A stretch of 64,000 bases of DNA from Kuschelorhynchus macadamiae. Taxonomy: Eukaryota > Arthropoda > Insecta > Coleoptera > Curculionidae. The stretch lies in contig JAUTXW010002471.1 of NCBI GenBank assembly GCA_030620095.1, positions 45,001 to 109,000 on the forward strand. Reading direction: 5' to 3'. Positions 1 through 10,621 of the stretch are shown piece by piece. Under the pieces are notes generated by a model that saw only the letters and a list, made by a program, of their open reading frames with translations, was not told where the DNA came from and searched no databases. The position numbers and the translations under genes are program-made. Every line of letters starts with the position of its first letter. Position 1 is the stretch's first letter.

Positions 1-957
1 AACTTTTTTATTTTAAGTACACATTTTGCCATCCCCTTTTAGTTGGCGCCTATGCCTATGCAGCTATGGACGCATCCCTGTTTGCAGCAAAAAATGCACA
101 TTTATAAAATAAATTAAAAAAGAGAGTGTTAAGAAGGTAGATACTTTATAAGATGCTGCTATTGTCGGAAGGTACTCGTGGTATATTTCGATATGGTAAA
201 TATTACTGTTATACAGTCCATAGATCTGTTTACTAGTATTGTTAATATTTTGAGCAAGCGTGTAATTTTTAAACTGCATTTTTAATCATTTTCTTAGCTG
301 CTTTTTTTATAGAAAATATTCTCTTTTAATGGCAACACTATTCTATGTAAGGTTTTATTACAAAGTGCATAATATTTTTGGACGCACTGTGTATAATTGA
401 TTTTTTTTTTAAATCTTTTGAAAACTTAATATATTTTTTTATCTACATATACTGCAGTGTTTAGGAAAACCATGTTCATTTTGTTTTTTTATATATATAA
501 ATTTTCAGTTAATATTGTAAATTTGTTGGTTAATATTGTTTGTGATTTATGAAAGTGTCATAAATTATGTCGCAAAACGCGTTAGTTGTTTAGACTCTAA
601 CAGTTTTATTTTTTTTTATAAAAACTAGAAGATGTTATTCCTTAGCAACACATTAAGAGCAATAGTTTCAAGACTGAGGGTTTTAAAAACTTGAAAAACA
701 ATGCAGTTGATTGCAAGACAGGGCGATCGCGTTTCTGGTTTAAATAGATTATTTTTACATTAATACAGACCGCTTCTTTTCCACAATTTTTAGTCACTTC
801 ACATTTGGAATTTGTAAGAAAATTAGCCACAAAGATTGTTTACTTAGTAAAATATATATTAATTGAAGCAACTTTACGAATTTTTTATTATATTAAATTG
901 AGTAACAATTAGAATAAAAATAAATATATTGATCATAATCATTAATTAATATATTTA
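1..957. other. AT-rich DNA, no gene seen
   Basis: No open frame here resembles a known protein, and no paired terminal repeats were found. If Rab11 extends to the left of the window, this may be part of one of its introns. That is inference, because no earlier Rab11 exon is visible between positions 1 and 5290. Confidence 0.4.
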
Positions 958-1160
958 AACAAGTAATATTTTGTTTCGCTCTATATGATTTTTTGACCAA
1001 AATTTGAAGTCAATCGGATAAATAGATTTTTAGATTTTCTGGGAACACGTAGACTGATGGAATTGAGCAAGTTCTTTTGGCATCTAGGGAGCCTAAAACG
1101 TGAAGATATTTAAAAACCTGGGTGGGAAATTTTTTCACGATTACTGTGATATCGTCTTAT
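958..1160 (+). repeat. Interspersed repeat, copy 1 of 3
   Basis: This segment matches, with many substitutions, 52850-53090 and 59915-60080 in the same orientation. Shared landmarks in order are gtcaatcgga, a tract with gactga.gga, then gcctaaaacg and a short T-rich tail. No coding capacity was seen. The family is not recognised; it could be a non-autonomous DNA element. Confidence 0.5.
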
Positions 1161-1457
1161 ATATTTTATTAAAAAGACTTGAGTTTCAAAATTCGACAAC
1201 AACTCAACAATTAAAAACAGATCTCTAACCATTACCATTAGTAGGTCTAGCAGGTCTTTTCGAGTAACGTCCAACAATTACAATACTTTCATTTTAAGAC
1301 AGGGATCAAATATAATAATATCAATAACAAAAATTGTAAGCATTGGCTACAAACGCCATACATCTATAAAAACAAACGTGAGTCAACAGTATAAATAGTT
1401 TTAAAAAAATCAACACAACTTCCCTCGTATAGAATTCCACTACATATAACACATATA

Positions 1458-1874
1458 CAGTGTGTGTGAGTTGATTTACATGTATTGCTATCTCGAAAAC
1501 TATTATAGCTAGAAAGATGGTTGAAATAGAAAAGAGAATTTCAGTACAAATTTGATTCTGACTGAAGATTTAAGTTATCTTCTGCGGATTTTTGTGACAA
1601 TGAGGAAAAACTAAAAATGTGCATTTTTCAAGTTTCTTCTGTAGATCACCTGATACGAGTGTTGTGATTTTAGGAATAATTCATTATTACACACACTTTT
1701 TAGAAGAATCTGATGGAGGTAAAATGAAAAATTCCGGCTCTCTTTGTTTTTTACATACCTTTATGAATTTTAAAATTTACGGATGACATATTGGATTTTT
1801 GCATTTTTTTAAAGTACTTTCAAATGATGTATTATAAGTCGAGATTGTTATTTTCCTGAAGCTTTAAAAACCAA
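1458..1874 (+). repeat. Left terminal inverted repeat of the mariner-type element
   Basis: Pairs with 2834-3262. Matching blocks include acatgtattg near the tip and gtcgagatt at the inner end. Confidence 0.8.
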
Positions 1875-1912
1875 TATAACTGTTTTTTATTAATAATAGG
1901 CGTTGATTACAT

Positions 1913-2629
1913 ATGACCGCCATGCATAATGAAACAATAGACAGTTGCAGGTATCTATTGACAGTTAGATTTTCTTCGAAACTGAAAGGTCCAATCAAGT
2001 GGTTGTCTAAAATACAAAAATCCAAGTTTTATTCATTTGTGAAACTGGTAACTCTGAGGATTTATTCCAAATTACCTATAATACCACACATTAAATTCAA
2101 ATCTTGTTTGCAGTCGCCTTTCTTCTAAATTATGCGGATTTTTTTTACTCCAGTAGTTATTAATATTGAATATTCTCTACTTTGTAAATTTGTGTTTCGT
2201 CTGTCCAAAGAACTTTAGAATGAAAACCAGCTATTTCTCCGCATTTATAAATAAACCAATCACAAAATGTTGGACGTCTGATAAAATCGTTTCCGTGAAG
2301 ACCCTGAACTATATAAGGTTTATGGATGAAAGCGATGTTTTTTTTAGAACCGAATGTGCAGTAGATTTCGGGATTGTTTATTCTTCAGTTTTGCTCACTG
2401 ATGTTCCTGGGTTATTCATAATATTTTCTACATAACAGAATCGCTTTGATCATTATTATTTTAAGTGGGTCTTAGGTTTAGGTTTCGAAAAAGAATCACA
2501 AGGCTAGCAAATTGGTAACTAAGTATCTAAAATATCTTTCGTTGGGTTCGCTCCAGAAATTAATTATTCTTCGTATTCACGTTCTGCAACCTGTGCATTC
2601 CTGTTAGTTTTAAAATAAACTTCTATCAT
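1913..2629 (-). pseudogene. Mariner-like transposase remnant
   Basis: A cut-and-paste transposase of the IS630/Tc1/mariner type, broken by stops and frameshifts. Reading the - strand from 2629, the N-terminus is MIEVYFKTNRNAQ, similar to the helix-turn-helix start of insect mariner-type transposases (DUF4817-like). A second helix-turn-helix stretch follows (NPGTSVSK ... TAHSVLKK). Next come LHGNDFIRRPTFCDW and the first catalytic aspartate in VLWTDE, then YWSKKNPHNLEERR and GPFSFEENL, both conserved transposase blocks. The second and third catalytic acids are not seen, so the C-terminal half is lost. It sits between the long inverted repeats and surely belongs to that element. Confidence 0.75.
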
Positions 2630-2833
2630 TTCTAACTTTTTTTCGTTGGATTAAGTTCCGGCCACGCTGCTAGATAAACTTTGGAAACTAATGTGAAAAC
2701 ACAAATAAATTAAAGAATTTGATGGTAATTAGGAAGGGGAATAATGACAAGCAGCTTTCTTTTATTTCATTATGCCGGCCAGGAGTGATCAAAGCCCACT
2801 ATGAAAAAAAAGAGACAGTAATTTTTCTTTTTT

Positions 2834-3262
2834 AGAGCTTAAGAAAATAATAATCTCGACTTGTAATACATAATTTGAGAGCTCTTAACGAGGTCTTTCA
2901 AAAAATGTAAAAATCCAATATGCCATCTATAAGAAATTTGAAAATTCGTAAATGTATCTCGGAAACAGGGAGAGCTGGAATTTTCATTTTACCCCCCATT
3001 AGATTCTTCTAAAAAAAAGTATCTTAATAATGTATTATTCCTAAAACAACAACACTCGTATTTGGTGAGCTGCAGAGAAAAAATTAAATTGCATATTTTT
3101 GGTTTTTCCTAGTTATCTCAAAAACCTCCGAAAATAATCTAAATATTGAGTCAGAATCAAATTTTTAATGAAGTTCTCTACAACTTTCCTGATTTAACCA
3201 TCTTTTTAGCTATAATAGTTTTCTAGATAACAATACATGTAAGTCATATCTTGGACACACTG
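2834..3262 (-). repeat. Right terminal inverted repeat of the mariner-type element
   Basis: Inverted copy of 1458-1874. The tip reads CACACTG followed by TA. Confidence 0.8.
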
Positions 3263-4031
3263 TATATGCATACAATAATTTGGTAATAACTTTATACAAA
3301 TCCTGTAAACTATAACTTAATACAGGACCGACTTTTTGAATCGACATGGGAATTAATATGCATATGCATGGAAATGTATCTTGTAGAGATAAAAATAGTC
3401 TGTAGTCTCAGGCTATAATGTGCGCGATTCTTTTTTTCTCAGGAAAGTGATTAGTTCTTTAAATACTGTCCATTGCATTTTGCAATTTTAAAAAGGTTGG
3501 CCCTCTGCCAATTGAAATGTTCGACCATGCATGAAAAGAATATAAGCATTTTCCCAAAAATTATATCTTATTCTTTTCTGCACTAAGGATATATGAATCA
3601 ATAATTGTAAGCAGACGGATGTACCTAAAAAGAGATTAATCGTATTTTTCGTGGTTGTTTACAAAAATTCTTTTTCTATAAATATAGACTGCATATTCAC
3701 CAAATCATCCAAAAATCATTTTTAAAAAATAATCTTTCAGACAGAATTTTAAATTCTTTAGATGCAAACGATGTATTATAATTATTTTCGAATAGAGTAG
3801 AAATAGAGCTCGCGAAAATCGGCGAATAACTTGATTTTAATCAGCTTTAATCATCTTTTTAAATTTTGGCTATTTTTATATTAATATGGTGATTTTGGCA
3901 AAATTTCATATGCAGTGGACCCAGTAGCTACTTATTTATTTCATTACGGACCTCCAAAATTTTAACCTAACTTTAAGTTTTAAAATTTAAAACTTTGTAT
4001 AAATAGAACTAAAAAGGATGAAATAAAAAAT
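3263..4031. other. AT-rich DNA, no gene seen
   Basis: Nothing recognisable on either strand; short A/T runs only. Confidence 0.4.
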
Positions 4032-4292
4032 TTTTTATAAAAAAACAATAAAACCGATTTCAAAATAAAAACGGTAAAAAGTAAAAAATGATATTTTATT
4101 CCACATTAAAAATTTGATTTATGAAGTGGGTGTCAAAGTAATAAAGACTGTGTCTATTTAATGTGGTATATGTAGACGCTCAATATATCTCTTTTTCTGA
4201 TTAAGAATCAGTTTGACGCCGAGTTCATAAATCAAATTTTCAATGTGGACTAAAATATTTTTTTGAAGTCGGTTCTATTTTTTTTTATACAC
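4032..4292. repeat. Foldback (hairpin) repeat
   Basis: The arms at about 4045-4150 and 4205-4282 are imperfect inverted copies sharing a block around caaatttt with cataaatcaa. The DNA could fold into a long hairpin with a short loop. It looks like a small non-autonomous foldback element or MITE; no target duplication was identified. Confidence 0.55.
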
Positions 4293-4384
4293 AAATTTGA
4301 TTAGTTACCTTTTTTATTATTCCGCAGTAAAAGTATTATTTATTACGTTACCTATTAAACATTCGCTCTAACATATGTAGTCGG

Positions 4385-4640
4385 ACTAAAAATTATCTAT
4401 AGCAAGAACAGATCTTCATCTGACGGTTTGTAGCTAGAAGTTTGATTTGCGCCCATGTTTACCAAAACTAGCAGCCTCAGCTATTACGGTTCTTGTCCAT
4501 GCGACAGCCGGTCTTCTTAATTTTGTACTTCCTTGTGGATTCTAATCCAGAGTTTGCCTAGTTACATTTGCCATGGGTCTGCCATGGCCGTTCCATTCTC
4601 ACGTTTAATCTGCACCTTCAGCATTTCTACAGTTCTTGGT
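4385..4640 (-). pseudogene. LINE tail: C-terminus of an endonuclease-reverse transcriptase
   Basis: Reading the - strand in shifting frames gives, in order, VTRQTLD, NPQG, RRPAVAWTRTVIAEAASFGK and then tails like TWAQIKLLATNR. This is the order at the C-terminal end of RTE/CR1-like insect retrotransposon polyproteins (R.RGRP..TW.RTV..E....GKTW..IK.LA..R). The reverse transcriptase itself is absent, as expected for a 5'-truncated LINE copy. Stops and frameshifts show it is dead. It lies just upstream of the Rab11 exon on the opposite strand. Confidence 0.55.
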
Positions 4641-5290
4641 TGGTGAAACAATCAGGCTAGATTCTAAGTGTCTTTCGTAGACATTTGTTTATGAATGTTT
4701 GTAACATATTTAAGTGCATGGCAATTTTCATGACCATATAAGAAGACGATTTTAACACTTGCGTTGATAATTCGCAGCTTTGTGTTTTGTCTGTAGGATC
4801 TAGATCTCCATATGGCTTATTTATTTATTGCTCTACAATAAATGCGTTTTTTATATCTTTCCTAAGCCTAAATGCGCTTAATACTCCTGCAAGATCAAGG
4901 AACAACTTATTTATATAGAATAAAAGTAAATACAATAATTCAGTAATGTATTCAAAACAGGAACCCTAGGTATTATTAAAAATATTTGTTAATTATATAT
5001 ATTTATCATATTGTGGTAATATACTTTGTAGGAAATGATAATGTATTGTTTTTTTAGGACTGTTTCGATTTTAAACCAAAAACATCCAGCTGCTAATAGT
5101 AGAGATTATTATGGTAATATTGATAATCAAAAATGTAGTCGGCATATCGATAATTTAACAGCTAGTGCCTGTGGGATGCTTAGTTTGAATACGCAAAATA
5201 CTTGGCCCTCTGCTAATATGAAGACATTTAGTTTTCTCTGTAACTGTAATGAAGAGTTTCACAATGTTAATATATCGTTTTTCTTTATAG
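4641..5290 (+). other. Last intron of Rab11 (3' part)
   Basis: AT-rich, non-coding in appearance. It ends in a good splice acceptor, a pyrimidine-rich tract (ttttctttatag) directly before 5291. An open frame runs through this intron into the exon from 5035, but the part before 5291 has no recognisable protein similarity and is probably chance. Confidence 0.55.
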
Positions 5291-5427
5291 AGATCTACAG
5301 AATTGTATCGCAGAAACAGATCCGGGATCCTCCTGAGGGAGACACTATCCGCCCACAAAACGTAGAACCTATTGATGTAAAACCAACGATGAGCTCGGAC
5401 AGCGTGCGTAAGCAGTGTTGCCAGTAG
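5291..5427 (+). CDS. Rab11: Rab11 small GTPase, last coding exon
   Basis: Rab11 is a membrane-bound GTPase that controls traffic through recycling endosomes. The exon follows a pyrimidine-rich acceptor and begins with AG, completing a split Glu codon. It then reads IYRIVSQKQIRDPPEGD, continues through VEPIDVKPT and ends RKQCCQ followed by TAG. This is the Rab11 hypervariable tail: EIYRIVSQKQ is the end of the last G-domain helix and the paired cysteines are the prenylation site. The ending differs from vertebrate Rab11 (which adds NI) and resembles the fly protein. The 45 codons are intact. The upstream exons with the GTP-binding motifs are not in this window, so the rest of the gene must lie to the left. 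Identification is by motif memory. Confidence 0.9.
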
Positions 5428-5775
5428 TCAATATATAATTAGCAATATTATGTTTACGTCTTGCAAACACAGGTGAGTGTATCAGTTATAATAACGGCTA
5501 TAAGTTTTAGAAAGGCAAACTATAAAACATACAAAGTACACTAAGTGGGAATGAAATTGAAAATAGAACATATATTAAACATGATTTAATTTTAATGAAC
5601 TATGATATATGTACAAAATGCAAAAAGACATAATCGTCCATAGCAAACTGAACGAGGTTCCGCATGGTGATGAGTCTTTTATGTTCTATAAACAATTGAC
5701 TAGCAATTGCTTGTGAAATGGCGAAACTGTCTCATAGTAATAAATAAATAAATATCATGTGATTTTGGGCCAATA
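5428..5775 (+). other. Probable Rab11 3' UTR with polyadenylation signals
   Basis: Non-coding sequence directly after the Rab11 stop. Overlapping AATAAA signals at 5739-5752 are the first good cleavage signals downstream. A splice-donor-like acag|gtgagt at 5470-5479 is unexplained; it could mark alternative 3' UTR splicing or be chance. Confidence 0.45.
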
Positions 5776-6555
5776 TCGCGTCAATGTGAATTCGAGAAAA
5801 AAAAATATGAATTCACAAAACAATCTATTGATAGCTTGAGAATTCAAGGATATTTACTGATACCATAACAACAAACATACCAAAATTTATTACAATTAAA
5901 TCATATTTGATTGGTGTTTTAATTTCCTTGTAAGTACAAATTGCCGTGCATTAAATTTTAAATTTAAAAAAAATTGTAAATTTACAGTGTTGCCATGTTT
6001 GGAGTAACGTAATTTTTTTCAATTTTTTTAATTGTAGCCAACTGAAGGTTATTAACGATATATAACCACATGGGTCTGCGAATTACCGTTTCAGACTTAA
6101 GAATCATCTTAAGCGTATTTTTTTTTGAAAATAATTAGTTTACGCACACAATAGTTATTCTTTTGCTTGATAACTACCTTTGTTTAAACTTCTATTATTT
6201 AGGGTTAGTAAGTAACAGGATTCTGAGCTGTTCAATCGTTTATAATTAGCTACAGGTCGAAAAACTTTGTAGTGGTATTTTTTGATCATACGTTATAATT
6301 AAACCATGTTGCTTTAAAATATGTAAATAAACTGGAGACATTTTTGGTGATAACGTAAAAATAAATAAGCATATTCAGTTTGAATTAAACATTGCTTAAA
6401 TCTTTATTAAATATAAAAAAATATAACACTTATAAATTAATTAAAAAAGTGCTAAATTAAATATCGAAAACATTTTTTTTATCAAATGTAAGGCGTCAAA
6501 AGTTTTTCGTTTCTATATTGATAAGTTCCATAGTCATGAGAAAACTGTTTAAATA
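5776..6555. other. Intergenic AT-rich DNA
   Basis: No gene, inverted repeat or clear mobile-element end seen. Confidence 0.4.
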
Positions 6556-6559
6556 AAGT

Positions 6560-6870
6560 AGCCTGTTTCGAGCCGAAATTGTTACCGGCTCCGATGTGGT
6601 TGTTGAGGGTCCGACGTGTTGAGGGAACCAAGCGAGCAACGAGGATGGTTCGGTGAACGAGGACTGAAGGGGCAGTCGAGTAGAGTTGCTGCACGGTAAG
6701 TCGTTTGTCCTGCGTTTTAACGTTGCACATCGTCACCGTTGCACGAAGGATCTAAGTTTCCACTTAATTCCTTGCGGCAACAAGGACCACTTCGCTGGCC
6801 AGTGTTACTGTTTACCGCGGGGTGGTCAACGTATGGCCAGTACACTAACTAACACTACTAAATATGAGAG
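6560..6870. other. GC-rich island, possible promoter or first exon
   Basis: This stretch is much richer in G, C and CpG than its surroundings. It contains a consensus splice donor, cacg|gtaagt, at about 6692-6697 on the + strand. Short frames are open on both strands but none resembles a known protein. It could be the promoter and untranslated first exon of a gene to the right, or part of an LTR or other mobile element. Confidence 0.3.
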
Positions 6871-8799
6871 ATATTTTTCTGAATGAGGAAAGCATGCATG
6901 TTGAGGAAGTGGGGTAAGGCTATAAAAAAATCAAGTTATCCCTGTGTCAAAATCACTATCTTAAAATGTTTTAAGATAATAGGTGTGGCTATAGACAAGT
7001 ATAGAAAGTACTTTTTCTAAGATTAGTATAGTGTGGTCTTATGAGAAATTTTTTCTTTATCACCTAACTTACTTAACGGATTTTTACAAATTTCCCAGTG
7101 ATTTTAAAGCCTATCGACTAGTCCCTTGAACTTGTGAACTTTTAGAGAAAAAGGGTAAATGCGAATTGTGAAGCAAGTTTCCGTTCGCTTGTTAATAGCC
7201 GGCACGTCCGCGGCAAACCATTCGTGAATTCGTGTGTTTCTGCGAGTTTTAACAGGGTAGCAGGCGGTCTGGTCTGGTCTTTTCTTGTCAAATTTGCAAC
7301 CGAATTCCTAATTCCTAATCTTGTTTCCTAATTATAATTTTAATAGCTTTAAGAGTGCAATAAGATCTTATTTACTCAATAAATGATATTCACGTGAAGA
7401 GTATTTTTCTGATAATGGCTTTTAATGTGTAATGTTTGGGTGTTCGTATTTTTAAATTATGTATTTTATTTTGTTTCTTCGAATAAATGACGTTTTCAAT
7501 ACATTTTGTAAAAAATAATACTACTGATTATATATGTTTAAAAATATACAAAAATTTTAGGGTGGCTGGCATTATCTGATAATTTTTTTGTGGAATTTTC
7601 GTTCCATGTCAACGTTATTCAAAGACAGAGAGTTTTTTGTTTTAATGTTAGCTGCACTACGCACGGAATAAACTTCTTGAAATTGTTTTTTTCAGCTATT
7701 GTAGAGGATCCGTTGCCTTGACCAAGTTTAATCTTGACCCACTTCTCGTTGAGATATTGAGCTGAAATTTAGCACATTTATACAGTTTGGGTAACAATTT
7801 ATTTTTACACTATTAATATAGGTTAAGATGGTGGTATCAAAATGGCCGATTAATTCGATTCCACTTAAAATCAATATCTGAATTTTTCCGGATTAACCAA
7901 TCTCGAAATTTTGGTTAAAAATTAGGTATTCCAATATACCAATAAAGCAATATGAAAATTTTCTTCGATACCCTCATAAATCCATAACCAGTTTGGTCAC
8001 TGTACAGGGTAATCAAAAAGGACAGTAAAAATCCTTTATATATCCCCGTTGTTATAAAACAAAAAAAAATATAAAATATAAAAGTATCTTGGATTTTTGT
8101 GGACAATTCAAATTTACTTTCGAAGATACAATTGAAAATTAGAAATCGTTTTTTAGAATGTGCGGAAAAACTAAACAAGTTCTATGTAAAAATTTAACTG
8201 TTTTCGAAATATTTATGGTAAACTATCCAAATTATTTAGTAGCAAACACGTGTTATGTAAAATCATTACCTAATAGAAACTAATGAAGCTCTTGTTGCTA
8301 TCTTACTTTTTTAACATCTTTCTATAAGAAAGAAAAAAATATGTTAATAATGATATAAATAAAAGTAATAATATAGTGTATATTAATATATATGCACTAT
8401 ATTATTATTTAATTCCTTCAATAACATATTTTTCTTATAAACTGCTGGCCACATCAAATGCACCAAACAATATTTTTGTTAAAATTTAAAGTAGTTCCAT
8501 AATTTCGCAACGCAAAAAGATTTCGAAATAATATTTTTAGCATGTGATTACACAATTCTTCTACTTTCATTTCTTTAAATAGTTAACAACTCGATAAACG
8601 AGACTTTGTTTTAAAAAAAAATTACAACATGAGCGTATATGGCGAACTGATTACAAAATGCATTTTAGTTATATTTAAAACGAACGAAACGATAAAAGTC
8701 TAAGAATTATAATCTTAGATTGGTAGAAATGCATAATTGCATTTCTCACTGAAACGTAAGTAAACCATACTTTTTACTTTATATGATTACCATATTGTA
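6871..8799. other. Intergenic DNA with faint repeat traces
   Basis: No gene was recognised. 7150-7320 is a second, weaker GC-rich patch. 7740-7915 contains phrases such as atggccgatt that recall the repeat family at 53100-53400 but could not be aligned with confidence. Confidence 0.35.
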
Positions 8800-10048
8800 C
8801 AGTGTTATGTGATTTTTTGCAAAAGTATACCCCTTGCAAGAATTTGGAAATTTATTTTCATGCCAAAATGATTCTAGGACCAATACAAAAAAACTAATTT
8901 CCCCGATTTTGCCTATCTTCATTTATTTTCCGAATACGGGGGTGAATGGAAAACTGTAACCTTCCCGTACAAATTGCTTACTAGCTCTGCCGTGATGCCG
9001 CTAATACAATTGTTAGAGGATGGAGCAGAGCTAAATGAACAGCAAGGTAATAAAAAAAACAACTGTATGTTCGGACGATTTACGAAATGTTAAAAGACAA
9101 CGTATTTATATTTGATTTAAACTGTTTTTTTGTCTTCCTGACTGAAAAATGAAGTCACATGCTCTTTACCTAACATAAAGTCCGATCATAAATAATAATT
9201 ATTTTATTTTGCATAAACTAGATAACAAAATAGCAAAAACAACAAATGTGGTGACAAATAAAAATTCGGACACTTGACTTATATAATTTAAATCGAACAT
9301 TAATAAGAGCTAACATAACCTGTTGCAGTAATAACGACTTCTATACGTTTTGGCGTAGAATCTACTAAAGTCTTGCAACATTCGGGAGTGAAAGAGTCCG
9401 AAATTCGCGTTTAATGCCCTAACTGTACACTTTTGCAAAAAAAAAAAATCAGGATTTCATATGACACTCTATATAATATGGTAGTCATGTTAGAAATTAA
9501 ACTAGAGGACTATAAGAAATGCGTTCGAATTATTTCGAAATCGTTTTCAATTTCGAAATTATGTAACTTTAAATTTTACCAACAATATTGTTTGCTCCGC
9601 TTAATGTGCCTAGCACTTCAGATAGATTATAAAAAAAGATAGGAACATGGGCTTCATTTATTTCTATTAGGTATTGAACTTTCATACCGCGTGTTTGAAA
9701 CTAAAAAAAATTGGATACTAAAGTATCCAAATTTTTTAGGTAGGTAAACCTGATTATCGCGAAAATAGTTATAATTTTACATAGAATATGTTATATAAAA
9801 TTTTATTAGTTTTTTCGTACGTTTTAAAAATTTAGTAAAATATAAGCCATTAGGTACATTAAAAATCATTTGATATTTTTTATAATAATCGGAAAACAAA
9901 TGAAGATAGGCAAAATCGGGAAAATTTATTTTCTTGTATTGGTCCTTGGAACATTTTGGCATGAAATCAAAATTTCAAAAAATGAATTGATTTTCGGAAG
10001 AGACACACTTTTGCAAAAAAAAACGGTTTCACGTAACACTTACCGCCA
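8800..10048 (-). mobile_element. Decayed Tc1-like element with long inverted ends
   Basis: About 130-bp inverted arms lie at 8800-8938 and about 9885-10048. Shared blocks include tgcaaaagt, catgccaaaatg, ggaccaatacaa and a block around ttgcctatcttcat. Between them, on the - strand, is the C-terminal end of a Tc1-like transposase, which supports a DNA transposon of normal Tc1 size (about 1.25 kb). The tips are imperfect (agtgttatgtga versus agtgttacgtga) and no clean TA duplication was found, so the exact ends are uncertain by tens of bases. Confidence 0.6.
9300..9377 (-). pseudogene. Tc1-like transposase C-terminus
   Basis: The - strand reads CKTLVDSTPKRIEVVITATG and ends VSSY before a stop. 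Tc1-family transposases end with the pattern S-M/T-P-R/K-R-I-x-x-V-I-x-A-x-G followed by a few residues and Tyr. Only about 25 residues survive; upstream sequence is too decayed to follow. Its place inside the inverted arms of the 8800-10048 element supports the assignment. Confidence 0.6.
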
Positions 10049-10400
10049 ATAAGGCCTGGTGACTCGCGGATCTATTTTGTTATATATCGTCGAAATCGTT
10101 TTTAATACTCTGTTTAGATTTATAGTGTTTTACCTGAGGTTGAATTTAACAAATTTATATATTTATTTTTGGAAAAATTCAAAGCTGAGTATATGATTTG
10201 TCTTAAACAAAAATGTTAAAATGAATTAAATATAAATCAAATGAAGATAAATGCAAAATCAGAAAGGTTACATTACAGACCCATAGTAAGATAGTTGAAA
10301 TTGTCTTTAAATACACCATCATAATGGATGTAATTATAAATAGGAGTCCTATTTATAGTCCTAATAAGACAAACTTGTTTTTTAAAGTGATCTCTTTCTT

Positions 10401-10476
10401 CAGTGGCGTACCCTGAAAAAAATTCGGGGAGGGTTTTAAAAATTTGCAATATTAAATGAAATCCTATAATTAATAG

Positions 10477-10528
<52 letters not shown>

Positions 10529-10621
10529 TATATCAAAATATTGCGTCTTTCAGAGAAACCGCAATATTTTTTCGAAAAGCGCAATCCGTTTTGCTACAAA
10601 CCCCTTCTGGGTGCGCCACTG
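10401..10621. mobile_element. hAT-type MITE with CAGTGGCG ends
   Basis: A 221-bp element with inverted ends CAGTGGCGTACCC and its complement (gggtgcgccactg). The flanks tctttctt (10393-10400) and tctctctt (10622-10629) match at 7 of 8 bases, as expected for the 8-bp target duplication of hAT elements. The interior is non-coding and contains a (TA)n array. Related tips occur at 19915, 35153 and 43999. Confidence 0.7.
10483..10526. repeat. (TA)n microsatellite
   Basis: Perfect alternating T and A inside the MITE at 10401-10621. Confidence 0.95.

Larger units (their letters stand above)
1458..3262 (-). mobile_element. Mariner/Tc1-superfamily element with long inverted ends
   Basis: A 1805-bp element. 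It begins TA|CAGTGTG and ends CACACTG|TA, so it is flanked by the TA dinucleotide that mariner and Tc1 elements duplicate on insertion. The inverted arms are 1458-1874 and 2834-3262, far longer than the roughly 30-bp ends of classic mariners, and are diverged by many substitutions and small indels. Between them, on the - strand, lies a broken transposase. The element is old and inactive. The layout (about 420-bp arms, short interior) resembles the fresher element at 38851-41096, though the arm sequences differ. Confidence 0.8.

Noticed and set aside
5155..5358. - strand open frame opposite the Rab11 exon
   Set aside because: Antisense shadow of the exon and its intron; no protein similarity.
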